The notes beneath the pieces were generated by a model. The model had not been told where the DNA came from and ran no database searches. It worked only from the letters and a program-made list of their open reading frames with translations. The translations under genes were made by a program, and so were the position numbers. A stretch of DNA of 54,244 nt, from NCBI GenBank assembly GCA_026224875.1, contig JAMFRU010000003.1, forward strand, positions 1-54,244, written 5' to 3'. Source of the stretch: Acidocella sp. (lineage in GTDB: Bacteria > Pseudomonadota > Alphaproteobacteria > Acetobacterales > Acetobacteraceae). Of the stretch, positions 17,387-25,557 are shown piece after piece (the stretch's first letter is position 1; every line of letters begins with the position of its first letter).

Positions 17387-17396
17387 CGTATATACG
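17387..17396. promoter_or_regulatory. CGTATATACG palindrome upstream of the acyl-CoA ligase
   Basis: A perfect 10-bp palindrome lies in an AT-rich stretch 88 bases before the ligase start codon. It may be part of its promoter or a separate operator. No clear -35/-10 pair was found. Confidence 0.3.
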
Positions 17397-17483
17397 ACGA
17401 TTAATACGTTATTTAAGAACAACGCGAGGCATGTATTTGGCCTTCGCCAGCAGGCGCGATAGGTTAGAATACGAGGCAAAAAA

Positions 17484-19046
17484 ATGTCCGAAGGGAGCGA
17501 CTTTACGGTGAATAAACCCGACGAGCTGGCGCGCGATACAGCTGCCGCCCATAATTTTCCGCAGTTGCTCCGCGCCGCCGCCGCAACTTATGGCGGCGCT
17601 ACCGCCATAACGATTGCAGGCGACACCATCCCCGATGAGGCGCTGAGTTTCATCGCACTCGAACGGCAATCGGCTACGCTCGCCCGGGGCCTGCTGGCGC
17701 GCGGCGTGGGCAAAGGTACGCGGGTTGGTTTTATCTACGGCAATAGCCCTTCATTTGCGCTGATGCTGGCCGCCATCTCCCGCATTGGCGGTATTGCCGT
17801 GCCGATCAGCACGCTCATTAAAGCCAACGAGCTGGTGCGGGTGCTGCGCCAATCCGACATCACCGGTCTGATTGTGCAACGAAAACTGCTCGGCCATGAT
17901 TATAGCGAGCGGCTGTGCGACGCTTTGCCCGCGCTGCGCGAAGTGACCACTCCTGAATTACGGCTTACAAAAATACCTTATCTGCGCTGGATTGTTTCCA
18001 CCGGCGACGCTCTTCCGCCCAGCTTCCACAGCATGAATTTTCTGCTCGATGCGGCCGGCAGCGTGAGCGAGGATATGCTTGAGGAGGTCGAAGCCGAAAT
18101 CCATCCCACTGACCAGATGCTGGAGATTTACACCTCGGGCTCCATGGCGCTGCCGAAAGGCGTAAAGCATACGCATGGCGCGGTGCTGGCACGCACGCAT
18201 TACCTTAAAACCAAGCTCTCCGTCAGCCGTGGCCAGGACGTTCCCGTGCCGCTGCCGATGTTCTGGGTGGGCGGGCTGATGATGTATCTGCTGCCCAACC
18301 TTGAAATCGGTGCGGTAACGCAATGTACAGAAGGCACCTCCACCAGCAGCCGTTTCGCCATGGGCACGGTGATGGCCGTGGATGATATGGCGGCGATGCA
18401 GAAAATGCCCACCATCTGGGGCCTCGGCATGACTGAAACCCTTGGGCCGTATTCGCATGCCGATGTTTTGCGCGACCCGCGCTACCCGCTTTGCGCGCCG
18501 CTCGACCATATTGCCGAGGGGTTCGAGGTGCGGGTGGCGGATGCGGATGGAAAACCCGTTGGCGAAGGCGAGCGCGGCGAGATTCAGATCCGCGGCTATG
18601 CCCTCACACCTGGCCTGCATAAGCTGGAAAAACTGGATTATTTCACGCCAGATGGCTTCTACCACACCGGGGATATGGGCGTGGTCGAAGGCACACGCAT
18701 TCTTTTCACCGGGCGCGATGGCGATATGATCAAGACCGCCAATTCCAACGTCTCACCCGCCGAAGTGGAGATGGAGCTGCAACAATTCCCCGGCGTGCAT
18801 TCCGCCTATGTGGTGGGGCTGCCTGACCATGACAGGGGCCAAATTGTTGTTGCCGCTTTGGTGCCGCGCGATGGGGCGGTGCTGGATATGGATGCCATAC
18901 AGGCGAAACTCCGCAAATCCCTATCAAGTTTCAAAGTGCCGCGCGCGTATGTTGCCATAACGCGCGAGGAGGTGCCGATGCTGCCCAGCAATAAAGTTTC
19001 TCGCCGCCAGCTGGAGCGGTTTCTTGCGGAAAAACTCGGGCGTTAA
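17484..19046 (+). CDS. Atypical AMP-binding acyl-CoA ligase
   Basis: This 520-residue protein of the adenylate-forming family should make an acyl-adenylate and then the CoA thioester. The phosphate loop is divergent: YTSGSMALPKG at 216-226 instead of YTSGTTGxPKG. The distance to the next core motif, GLGMTE near 313, is about 100 residues, some 30-50 shorter than in typical ligases such as the A domain at 27489. The later motifs YHTGDMG, GRDGDMIKT and the catalytic lysine in PSNK (Lys504) are intact. It may be a naturally compact subfamily rather than a damaged gene. The start at ATG 17484 has GAGG upstream; GTG 17508 is an alternative with AAGGGAG. Its stop overlaps the stop of the convergent phosphotransferase. 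Confidence 0.88.
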   Translation: MSEGSDFTVNKPDELARDTAAAHNFPQLLRAAAATYGGATAITIAGDTIPDEALSFIALERQSATLARGLLARGVGKGTRVGFIYGNSPSFALMLAAISRIGGIAVPISTLIKANELVRVLRQSDITGLIVQRKLLGHDYSERLCDALPALREVTTPELRLTKIPYLRWIVSTGDALPPSFHSMNFLLDAAGSVSEDMLEEVEAEIHPTDQMLEIYTSGSMALPKGVKHTHGAVLARTHYLKTKLSVSRGQDVPVPLPMFWVGGLMMYLLPNLEIGAVTQCTEGTSTSSRFAMGTVMAVDDMAAMQKMPTIWGLGMTETLGPYSHADVLRDPRYPLCAPLDHIAEGFEVRVADADGKPVGEGERGEIQIRGYALTPGLHKLEKLDYFTPDGFYHTGDMGVVEGTRILFTGRDGDMIKTANSNVSPAEVEMELQQFPGVHSAYVVGLPDHDRGQIVVAALVPRDGAVLDMDAIQAKLRKSLSSFKVPRAYVAITREEVPMLPSNKVSRRQLERFLAEKLGR

Positions 19047-20074
19047 ACCCCGAGCAGGGCAAAACTATTGTGGCGCGTAACCGCGTTGCCCAGCCGATTG
19101 ACGAATAAATTCGTGATCGCCGGGTCCACGCGCCGCGTGATCGACCAGAGATAATAGCCATAGACCAAAGCCGCGCGATACGCCGCCCATGCCTCCTCTT
19201 CCGCCGGCACCTCAGCACCAAGCCGCTGCATATCGGCGTGATAATGCGCGAGCAAGGCGCGCTCCTCGCGCTCGGCGACATCCACCGGCAGCACGGCGGT
19301 AATGTGATAGGCCACATCCAGCGCCCAGCCGCCCCGCTGCAATAACTGCCAGTCGATCAGCCCGGGCCCCGCCGCCGTGCGGTAGATGTTCCCGGCGTGG
19401 CTATCGCCGTGGATTAAATATTGCGGGCCGGCGGCGTCACGCTCGGCCAGCACGGCCAATGCCTGCAGCAGCAGCGCTGCATCTTTGGTGCGGTCCGGCA
19501 GGCCCTCGCCGCGCTTGCCGTGCAGCATTTCCTGCAGCATGGGCAGCGGCACATAGGCATTGCGGACAAAATCGCTGAGCCTGGGTTTTATCCAGGGGCT
19601 GCTTGCCAGCAGGCCACTGCCGGCGTGCAGTTGCGCCAGCAGGCCGAGGCTGGCCGCGGCCTCATCCGCGCTGAACGGGTCCAGCGCGCTGCAGAATTTT
19701 GCCCCATCCGCGATCAGATCGCGCATGATGACGACGGCGCCCGGCGCCGCGCGGTCGATGACCGTGGCCACGCGTTCCGGCCGCCGCAACGGCAGATGCG
19801 GCGCCAGTTTGTCGTAGAAATCCGCCTCCAGAACGTTCACCGCGCCGCCGCGCGCCATTTGCTCGTCGACATCGAGGAACCCTTTCAGGCAGAGCGCGGC
19901 ATGGCCTCCTTCATAGGCAACGGTGAACCGCACCTTGGTTGCCACGGTGCGGATTACCTCCACCGTCTCCACGGCGGTTACCGCGGCGCCGCCAGTAAGA
20001 GGCGCCAGCGCATGGCTCAGCCACGCTGGATCGAGCGCCTGTGTCAGGGTTTGCGGTATTGGCGGATGCGTCAT
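19043..20074 (-). CDS. Aminoglycoside-phosphotransferase-fold kinase-like protein
   Basis: This 343-residue APH-fold protein has the full Brenner motif HGDSHAGN, followed by GLIDWQLL with the second metal-binding Asp. It is distinct from the paralogue at 12710 but probably has a related role in the island, perhaps phosphorylating a hydroxylated intermediate; that is inference. The start at 20074 is chosen because the domain begins there and CGGGGAA lies upstream; an in-frame extension to 20257 runs through the operator region and is unlikely. The stop codons of this gene and of the convergent ligase share the four bases TTAA at 19043-19046. Confidence 0.85.
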   Translation of the reverse strand: MTHPPIPQTLTQALDPAWLSHALAPLTGGAAVTAVETVEVIRTVATKVRFTVAYEGGHAALCLKGFLDVDEQMARGGAVNVLEADFYDKLAPHLPLRRPERVATVIDRAAPGAVVIMRDLIADGAKFCSALDPFSADEAAASLGLLAQLHAGSGLLASSPWIKPRLSDFVRNAYVPLPMLQEMLHGKRGEGLPDRTKDAALLLQALAVLAERDAAGPQYLIHGDSHAGNIYRTAAGPGLIDWQLLQRGGWALDVAYHITAVLPVDVAEREERALLAHYHADMQRLGAEVPAEEEAWAAYRAALVYGYYLWSITRRVDPAITNLFVNRLGNAVTRHNSFALLGV

Positions 20075-20176
20075 GGTGTTCCCCGGATTTTTCGCCCGGA
20101 CGCGGCGCCCGGGGCATTTTCTCGTCGCGTTCCGGGCATAGGGATAACCAGCCGTGCCGTGGCGGGCAAGGGTATT

Positions 20177-20210
20177 TTCTAAATACAGAATAATAATTCT
20201 AAAATCTTCA
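20177..20210. promoter_or_regulatory. Tandem operator E upstream of the second phosphotransferase
   Basis: TTCTAAATACAGAA (20177-20190) and TTCTAAAATC (from 20197) start 20 bp apart, about 100 bases upstream of the start codon at 20074. The match to sites A-D is weaker and I did not find a convincing promoter pair here. Confidence 0.45.
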
Positions 20211-20269
20211 CATTTCTGCAGCTCGTCTCTACGCCAAGCCTTTAAATGGCGGCTCAATTAAACCGAGGG

Positions 20270-21637
20270 TCAGCGCGGCGGGCTCAGTTTGAACCGCGAC
20301 AGGCTGACGCAAGCGCCCACCGCCGCGACGGCTGAAGCCAGCCCGAGCGACCATACCAGCCCGCCGGTGCCCAGCCCGAACATTATGGCCGCCAGCGTGG
20401 CACCCGCCGTCTGCCCCGTGAGGCGGGCGCTGGCCAGCATGCCGCCGGCCGCTCCGGTGCGCGAGCGTGGTGCGGCGGAAAGCAAGGTCCGGTTATTGGG
20501 TGCCTGGAATAAACCAAAGCCCAGACCGCATAGCGCCATGCGCCAGACAATCGCAGCCGTGCTTGCCGCCACCGGCATTTCGGCCAGCAGGAACAGCCCG
20601 GCCCCAAGCATCGCCAGACCAACCCCACCCAGCAGCGCGGCCGGATAGCGGTCCGCCAGCCGCCCGGCGATGGGGGCTGCCACGCCGACAGCCAGCGGCC
20701 ATGGCGTCATCAGCAGTCCAGTTTGGACCTGGGTGTGATGCATGGTGCTCTGCAACAGAAAAGGCAGGGACACGAAGGCCAGCATCTGCGCGGTAAAGGA
20801 GGCTACGGAGGTTATAATTGTGAGTGCAAATAATCGGTTGCGCAGAAGGTCGATGGGGATGAGCGGGCGCGCCTGCGGCAATGACCGGCGCACCAGCTGC
20901 CACCCCGCGGCAATGCCCACGGCGATGCAGGCGCTGCCGGGCAGCACGGCACCGCCGCGCGTGAGCATATCGAGGCCCACGATAATCCCGCCATAGGCCA
21001 CGACATTGAGCACGGTGGACAGGCGGTCCAGCCTGCCGCCGGATTTCGGGCTCTGTGGTAAGGCAAAAACCCCAACGGCCAGAGCGGCTATGCCCGTCGG
21101 CACGTTGACGGCGAACAGCCAGGGCCAGGAGGCATGGGCGAGGATCAGCGATGCCAGGCTCGGGCCGATCACCGAGGCCACGGAAATAACCAGCGCATTC
21201 AGCCCGATGCCCCGGCCGAGCTGCGCCGCCGGATAGGTAAAACGCACCAGAGCGGGGTTAACGGCCATGACACCGGCCGCCCCCAACCCCTGCACGGCGC
21301 GGGCCAGGGTCAGCTCCGGCATCGAGTGCGCAAAGCAGCACCCGATGGAGGCCAGCACGAACAACAACAGCCCCATCAGGAATATGCGCCGGTAGGTTAT
21401 GATCTCCCCTAATGCGGCCAGCGGCAGCAGGGCTACGACAATGGCCAGCTGATAGGCGTTGACCACCCATATCGAGGCCGCTGGCGCCGTGTGCAGGTCT
21501 TTGGCAATCGTCGGCAAGGCTACGTTGGCAATCGAGGCGTCGATCACCGCCATCAGCAGCGCCAGCCAGATTGCCGCCGTCGCCCAATAGCGCGCCCGGG
21601 GCGGCAGGCCGTCCTGCTGGTCCTGAGGTCCTGTCAT
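20270..21637 (-). CDS. MFS transporter, DHA2 (EmrB/QacA) type
   Basis: This 455-residue polytopic inner-membrane protein has about 14 hydrophobic segments. The first begins at about 15 (YWATAAIWLALLMAVIDASI). The DHA2 hallmark D-x-S-I-A-N-V-A-L-P after the first segment is present, as is the RAVQGLGAAG motif. Such proteins are proton-driven exporters of drugs or pathway compounds. It is the last gene of the MaoC-SDR-MFS operon, with eight bases between the SDR stop and this start, and AGGTG upstream. A broken relative lies upstream at 23401. Confidence 0.9.
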   Translation of the reverse strand: MTGPQDQQDGLPPRARYWATAAIWLALLMAVIDASIANVALPTIAKDLHTAPAASIWVVNAYQLAIVVALLPLAALGEIITYRRIFLMGLLLFVLASIGCCFAHSMPELTLARAVQGLGAAGVMAVNPALVRFTYPAAQLGRGIGLNALVISVASVIGPSLASLILAHASWPWLFAVNVPTGIAALAVGVFALPQSPKSGGRLDRLSTVLNVVAYGGIIVGLDMLTRGGAVLPGSACIAVGIAAGWQLVRRSLPQARPLIPIDLLRNRLFALTIITSVASFTAQMLAFVSLPFLLQSTMHHTQVQTGLLMTPWPLAVGVAAPIAGRLADRYPAALLGGVGLAMLGAGLFLLAEMPVAASTAAIVWRMALCGLGFGLFQAPNNRTLLSAAPRSRTGAAGGMLASARLTGQTAGATLAAIMFGLGTGGLVWSLGLASAVAAVGACVSLSRFKLSPPR

Positions 21638-21645
21638 TGCTGCAC

Positions 21646-22392
21646 CTAGAGCGAGTAGCCGCCGTCGGCGACAAGGCAGGTGCCGGTGATGAGCGCTGCC
21701 TGATCGGACAGCAGGAAGGCGATTTGGCCCGCCACCTCTTCGGCCTTGGCGAAACGGCCGAGATGTGTCGAGCCTTCCGCCAATTCACGGAAAGCTTGCT
21801 CAGCACCGCCTTTGGCCGCCGCCAGATCCTTGAAGAATTTCTGCTCCGTCCAGATCGGCGTTTCCACCCCGGCCGGCGCAATCGCGTTCACCCGGATTTG
21901 GTCAGGTGCGCCCTCAAGTGCGGCCACGCGCGCCAGATGGATCAATGCGGCTTTCGAACTCGCATAGGCCGCGATGCCGGGGCTCGCCTTTACCCCGGCG
22001 ATGGATGATGTGATCAGCACCGCACCGCCTTTTTTACCCGCGCGCAACGCCCGCATCGCCGCACTCAGACTGAGAAAAGCACCATCCAGATTGATCGCCA
22101 TGACCCGGCGCCATTCGGCAAAATCGAGATCGGCGATGGCGGCGCCGCCATTGGCAACACCGGCGTTGATGACGGCATGGGTGAGCCCCGATAAATCCGC
22201 ATTTTGCCATAACAGCGGGTCCGCGACATCGCCGATAATTTTTTGCGCGTTTGGAAATTCGGCAAGCCCGGCTTGATCCTGATCCATCAGGATGAGCCTG
22301 GCACCTTGGGCCTGGAATGCCCGGGCAGCGGCAGCGCCGATACCGGAGGCAGCACCTGTGATGAGAATTGTCGCGGCGGAAAAATCAGTCAC
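21646..22392 (-). CDS. SDR family oxidoreductase
   Basis: This 248-residue classical SDR has TGAASGIG at 13-20, NAG in HAVINAGVANGG, serines in LITSSIAG and the active site YASSK. All catalytic residues are present. The start is GTG at 22392, nine bases after the MaoC stop. It is the middle gene of the operon MaoC-SDR-MFS, which suggests oxidation of the hydroxyacyl-CoA that the hydratase would produce. Confidence 0.9.
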   Translation of the reverse strand: MTDFSAATILITGAASGIGAAAARAFQAQGARLILMDQDQAGLAEFPNAQKIIGDVADPLLWQNADLSGLTHAVINAGVANGGAAIADLDFAEWRRVMAINLDGAFLSLSAAMRALRAGKKGGAVLITSSIAGVKASPGIAAYASSKAALIHLARVAALEGAPDQIRVNAIAPAGVETPIWTEQKFFKDLAAAKGGAEQAFRELAEGSTHLGRFAKAEEVAGQIAFLLSDQAALITGTCLVADGGYSL

Positions 22393-22401
22393 GGCATGTG
22401 C

Positions 22402-23295
22402 TTAGCCGGAACCCTGGTTCTTGTCATCGGGACGGTGGCGAAAGACGCCGCGGTCCATCACCAGGCGCTCGTCATTCGCCCATATCTGAAACATGGCCCC
22501 GCCATCGGTATGCCAGATGAGCGCGTCCAGCCTATCGCCCGGAAACACCGGCTTGGAGAAGCGGCCCTCCATGTGGCCGAAGCGCGAGACGTCATTATCG
22601 CACAGGCCTTGCAGCATGGCCCGCCCGGCGACGCCAAAGGTGCCGAGGCCGAAAAAAACGGGTTTGGGGAAACCATCGGCATGGGCGCGCACGGGGTCGG
22701 TGCCGTGCAATGTGCGGTCGCCCATCAACCGGTAGATCAGCGATTGGTTGAGGCCGACGGGCAAGGATACCGTGACATCCGGCGCGCGGTCTGGCCGGCT
22801 CCAGGGTTGCTCATCGGGGGGCTTGCGCGGGCCGCCGAAGCCGCCGCGCCCCTGCACGAATAATCCCGCGCGTGAGGAGCCGAGATATTCGCCGGTATCG
22901 GCCAAAGTGACCCGCGATTCCGCGACGGCCAGTGCGCCCGATCCTTTGTCGTAAACATCGATCAGCACGCGCGAGACGTGGACGCGGCCTTGCGGCGGAA
23001 TGGGCCGCGCCAGAGATATGCTTTGCTCGCCATGCACCATGCCGATCGGGGCGTTTCCGCCCTCTCCGAAATTCAACAACGGAATCCATGAGCCCCCGCC
23101 CGACATCAGCACCAGGAAGGTCGGCAATACCTGCTGCGCCACGTCCGGCGTATTCTCGGTGGTAAATTGCAGTTCTTTAAGCGGGTCGGCGAGTCCTGCG
23201 CCAACGCCGACTGCATAGAGCAGGGTTCTATCTGAATCCCAGCTGAAATAGCCGTTCTCGATTTCCTTGCCGATCAGATGGTCGTATTTGCCCAT
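22402..23295 (-). CDS. MaoC-like double hot-dog enoyl-CoA hydratase
   Basis: This 297-residue protein has two hot-dog folds, as in eukaryotic-type 2-enoyl-CoA hydratase 2 and bacterial steroid side-chain hydratases. The N-terminal half (1-130) starts YDHLIGKEIENGYFSWD. The C-terminal half holds the hydratase motif GDRTLHGTDPVRAHADGF with Asp193 and His197. One residue is missing between these two compared with the usual D-x4-H, and the downstream HGL reads FGL. It is therefore a variant, but function as hydratase is likely. AAAGGGGAG precedes the ATG. It is the first gene of the MaoC-SDR-MFS operon. Confidence 0.87.
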   Translation of the reverse strand: MGKYDHLIGKEIENGYFSWDSDRTLLYAVGVGAGLADPLKELQFTTENTPDVAQQVLPTFLVLMSGGGSWIPLLNFGEGGNAPIGMVHGEQSISLARPIPPQGRVHVSRVLIDVYDKGSGALAVAESRVTLADTGEYLGSSRAGLFVQGRGGFGGPRKPPDEQPWSRPDRAPDVTVSLPVGLNQSLIYRLMGDRTLHGTDPVRAHADGFPKPVFFGLGTFGVAGRAMLQGLCDNDVSRFGHMEGRFSKPVFPGDRLDALIWHTDGGAMFQIWANDERLVMDRGVFRHRPDDKNQGSG

Positions 23296-23367
23296 CGCGC
23301 TCCCCTTTCTTCATTGTTCAAGGGCGCGATCAGCCGCCGAACCGTTTTCCCGCTTTATGCGCATTTG

Positions 23368-23404
23368 TATACACATGATATCGCCCGCCTAATCCGCGGG
23401 TCAA
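23368..23404 (-). promoter_or_regulatory. Promoter of the MaoC-SDR-MFS operon with overlapping TATACAC site
   Basis: On the minus strand TTGACC (23399-23404), 18 bases, then TATCAT (23375-23380). The plus-strand motif TATACACATGAT (23368-23379) overlaps the -10 box and recalls TATACACGTAAT at 6157. The -35 box abuts the end of the MFS remnant. Confidence 0.6.
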
Positions 23405-23762
23405 CGCTCAGCGCAGCGGGCGATCAGCCCGAAGGCCAAAGGTGGCGATGCCGAGGCCTGTGGTTCCCAGCAGGGTTGGGGAGATGCGGTCTGACAGCTG
23501 CCGGAGATGAGCAGCCCGAACGTGGCGGCACACAGCGCGGCGCCGCCTTTGTCGAACTGATGCGCGACACTGTCTGGGTCCGGCAGGGCGCGGCCGGCGA
23601 TAAGGGCCACCAGCGCGAACGGCGCGCCGGCCATGAATACAAAATGCCAGGAAGCGTACGAGACGATCATGCCGCCGATAACGGGTGCGACCGGCCGCCG
23701 CCTGCGGCCGCCAGCGTGTTGTTCAAAGCCTGGGCGGAGAAGGCACCGAGGATCTTCTGGTT
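23401..23762 (-). pseudogene. Remnant of an MFS transporter with several frameshifts
   Basis: Minus-strand pieces of an MFS protein are readable in three frames. In order they are ILGAFSAQALNNTLAAAGG (about 23755-23700), APVIGGMIVSYASWHFVFMA continuing to GRALPD and a further membrane segment (about 23705-23500), and ISPTLLGTTGLGIATFGL (about 23490-23430). Together they cover the middle third of a transporter. Both ends are missing and at least two frameshifts separate the parts. The 5' edge is fused to the end of the alpha/beta hydrolase gene. Confidence 0.82.
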
Positions 23763-24661
23763 TCCGCGACCCATGTGAGAACGACGCCCTTGATCGCCGC
23801 CACAAAGGCGAAAGGGCTGTCAATTGCCGGGTAATGGCTTGTTCCCGGAATGACGAACACCGGCACTTGGCCGTTGTTGAGTTCTGTCATCCTGTCCGCA
23901 ACGGTCTCGTCGGCGAGATGGGTGTGTTCAGCATAGATCGCGGCGGCACGGCATTTCAGATCCTTGAGGACATCCTTGAGCTCGAACGCCAAAGTGACGG
24001 ATGCACCTTGCGCCATGTCGTATTTCGAGGTCCAGCCCCCCTCCACCACACGAAAGGAATGGCGGGCGATGTAATCGACTATGTAGGCGTTCCCGACAGG
24101 TATCAGCGGCGTTGGCGTCAGGCGGAAACGGGCGGCGGCTTCATCCAGGCTGGCATACACGCGGGCAGGACGCGGCGCGGGGCGAGGCCCGCTCAGGATT
24201 TTTATCGCATGGTCCTTTTCAAGTTCGGCGTAGCGCAGGCCATCTATAGATATGACGCCGAGAAGTGCTGTGTCATGCGCCATGGCCGCGCGCACGGCGT
24301 ATTGCGCGCCGGCGCTGTGCCCCACCAGCGTTGGCGGCACCGTGGCCGCGAACATGCCGGCATCTTCGCAAACGGCGATGATCTCCGCGGTCATCATCTC
24401 CTTTGTGTAGGCAGCGCGCCGCGCGGAATCGCCGCACCCGGCGAGGTCGATGGAAACGACGTTGAACTGATCGGCGAATAATGGCGCCACATGGGCGAAC
24501 CAGTGCGCGTGGCCGCCGCTTGGTGGTACAAACACTAGGCCGGGGCGCGTAGGGTCGCCCCATCGCAGATAATGAATGGCGCAGCCGCCGACATCGACGA
24601 AGCGGCTTTCACGCGACGCTGTTATCGCGCGCTTAAACCATTCGGGCTCCTCCACACTCAT
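23723..24661 (-). CDS. Alpha/beta hydrolase
   Basis: This alpha/beta-hydrolase-fold protein of 312 residues has the oxyanion-region PPSGGHAHWF (46-55) and the nucleophile elbow GHSAGAQ with Ser116. An acidic residue lies in YAEHTHLADETV, and the likely catalytic histidine in GTSHYPAIDSP. It could be an esterase, lactonase or C-C hydrolase; the substrate is unknown. The start at 24661 overlaps the stop of the upstream truncated SDR as ATGA, implying translational coupling. The last dozen residues after TWVAE read out of frame through DNA of the MFS remnant, so the natural C-terminus may be slightly altered. Confidence 0.88.
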   Translation of the reverse strand: MSVEEPEWFKRAITASRESRFVDVGGCAIHYLRWGDPTRPGLVFVPPSGGHAHWFAHVAPLFADQFNVVSIDLAGCGDSARRAAYTKEMMTAEIIAVCEDAGMFAATVPPTLVGHSAGAQYAVRAAMAHDTALLGVISIDGLRYAELEKDHAIKILSGPRPAPRPARVYASLDEAAARFRLTPTPLIPVGNAYIVDYIARHSFRVVEGGWTSKYDMAQGASVTLAFELKDVLKDLKCRAAAIYAEHTHLADETVADRMTELNNGQVPVFVIPGTSHYPAIDSPFAFVAAIKGVVLTWVAETRRSSVPSPPRL

Positions 24662-25227
24662 CACTCAACCAGTTTTTTCTGTTCCAGTGCCGCCTTAGCA
24701 GTTTGCGCGCGCGGCGCAATCGCATGCGCCCGCACGGTCCCGGCGCGATCCTCGATGCCGCTGATCAGCCGGGCTTGTTCTACGTTTCCAGGCGTGCTGA
24801 CGATCCATACCGGCCCGTTGGCGATATTCGCGAGCCCTTCACGGGCCACGGTTTCGGGGGCTTCGGCCAGATCGATCGGCAGGCCCAGCCGGGCCATCGC
24901 CGGGGTTGCGGTGAAGCCGATGTTGAGATGCAGCACATCGACGCCCAGAGGCGCGCATTCGGCCCATAGAGCCTCGGTGAAAATGCGGCTGAAACTCTTC
25001 GAGGCGGTGTAGGCGGCCAGTGTTGGCGAGCCGAGATAGCCACCCAGGGAGCCGGTGAGAATGATGCCGCCGCGCCCGCGTTTTACCATCAGCGCACCAT
25101 AATGCCGGGCGAAATTGGTCTGCCCCAACACGTTGACGGCGATGACCGATTGCGTGACCTCCTCGGGTAACTCGACAAACAGCCCGCGCGTGTTGTTGGC
25201 ACCGGCATTATAGACCAGCAGCCCCAC
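24661..25227 (-). pseudogene. 5'-truncated SDR oxidoreductase
   Basis: What remains is 188 residues of a short-chain dehydrogenase. The frame begins at the NAG motif (VGLLVYNAGANN), then has SLGG and the active-site YTASK. The glycine-rich cofactor motif and first strands, about 80 residues, are absent. In-frame sequence can be followed a few codons upstream as DDIE, after which homology stops at about 25240. A GTG at 25227 could still start translation, and the gene overlaps the alpha/beta hydrolase start, but without the cofactor site it should be inactive. The truncation is one side of the junction shared with the CoA-transferase remnant. Confidence 0.83.
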
Positions 25228-25241
25228 CTCAATGTCGTCAT

Positions 25242-25463
25242 CGCGGCGCGGACGCTGCTCAGCACATCATGATCTTCGAGGTCGAGGCGGTGGATGGCGG
25301 GGCACCGATCCGGCTGGTGCACGGGCCCATCCAGTTCAACCATGCACCGCTGCAAACCACGCGCGGCCCGCAGCCCTCCGAACATACCGAGAGTATTTTA
25401 ATGGAAATGGGGTTGGAGTGGGACAGGATCGAGGAGCTGAAGGCGCTCGGTGCTATTGCCTAG
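25242..25463 (+). pseudogene. C-terminal remnant of a family III CoA-transferase
   Basis: On the plus strand the frame reads MIFEVEAVDGGAPIRLVHGP, then a segment with PQPSEHTESILMEMGLEWDR, and ends LKALGAIA before the stop at 25461-25463. This is the typical end of CaiB/BaiF CoA-transferases (the GEHT-type motif followed by EI/L..G.I). All upstream parts, including the catalytic Asp region, are missing. It begins within a few bases of where the divergent SDR is also cut. Confidence 0.8.
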
Positions 25464-25557
25464 AATCTGGGAAAATTCCTGCGCTGTTCGGTAAGCACTT
25501 ATTGTCTTGAGAAATTGTGATAGAAAACAAAAAACCATTTAAACCCGGGCGAGGATA

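Noticed and set aside
25089-25385. Minus-strand frame across the deletion junction
   Set aside because: It is out of frame with both remnants, and its composition is not protein-like.
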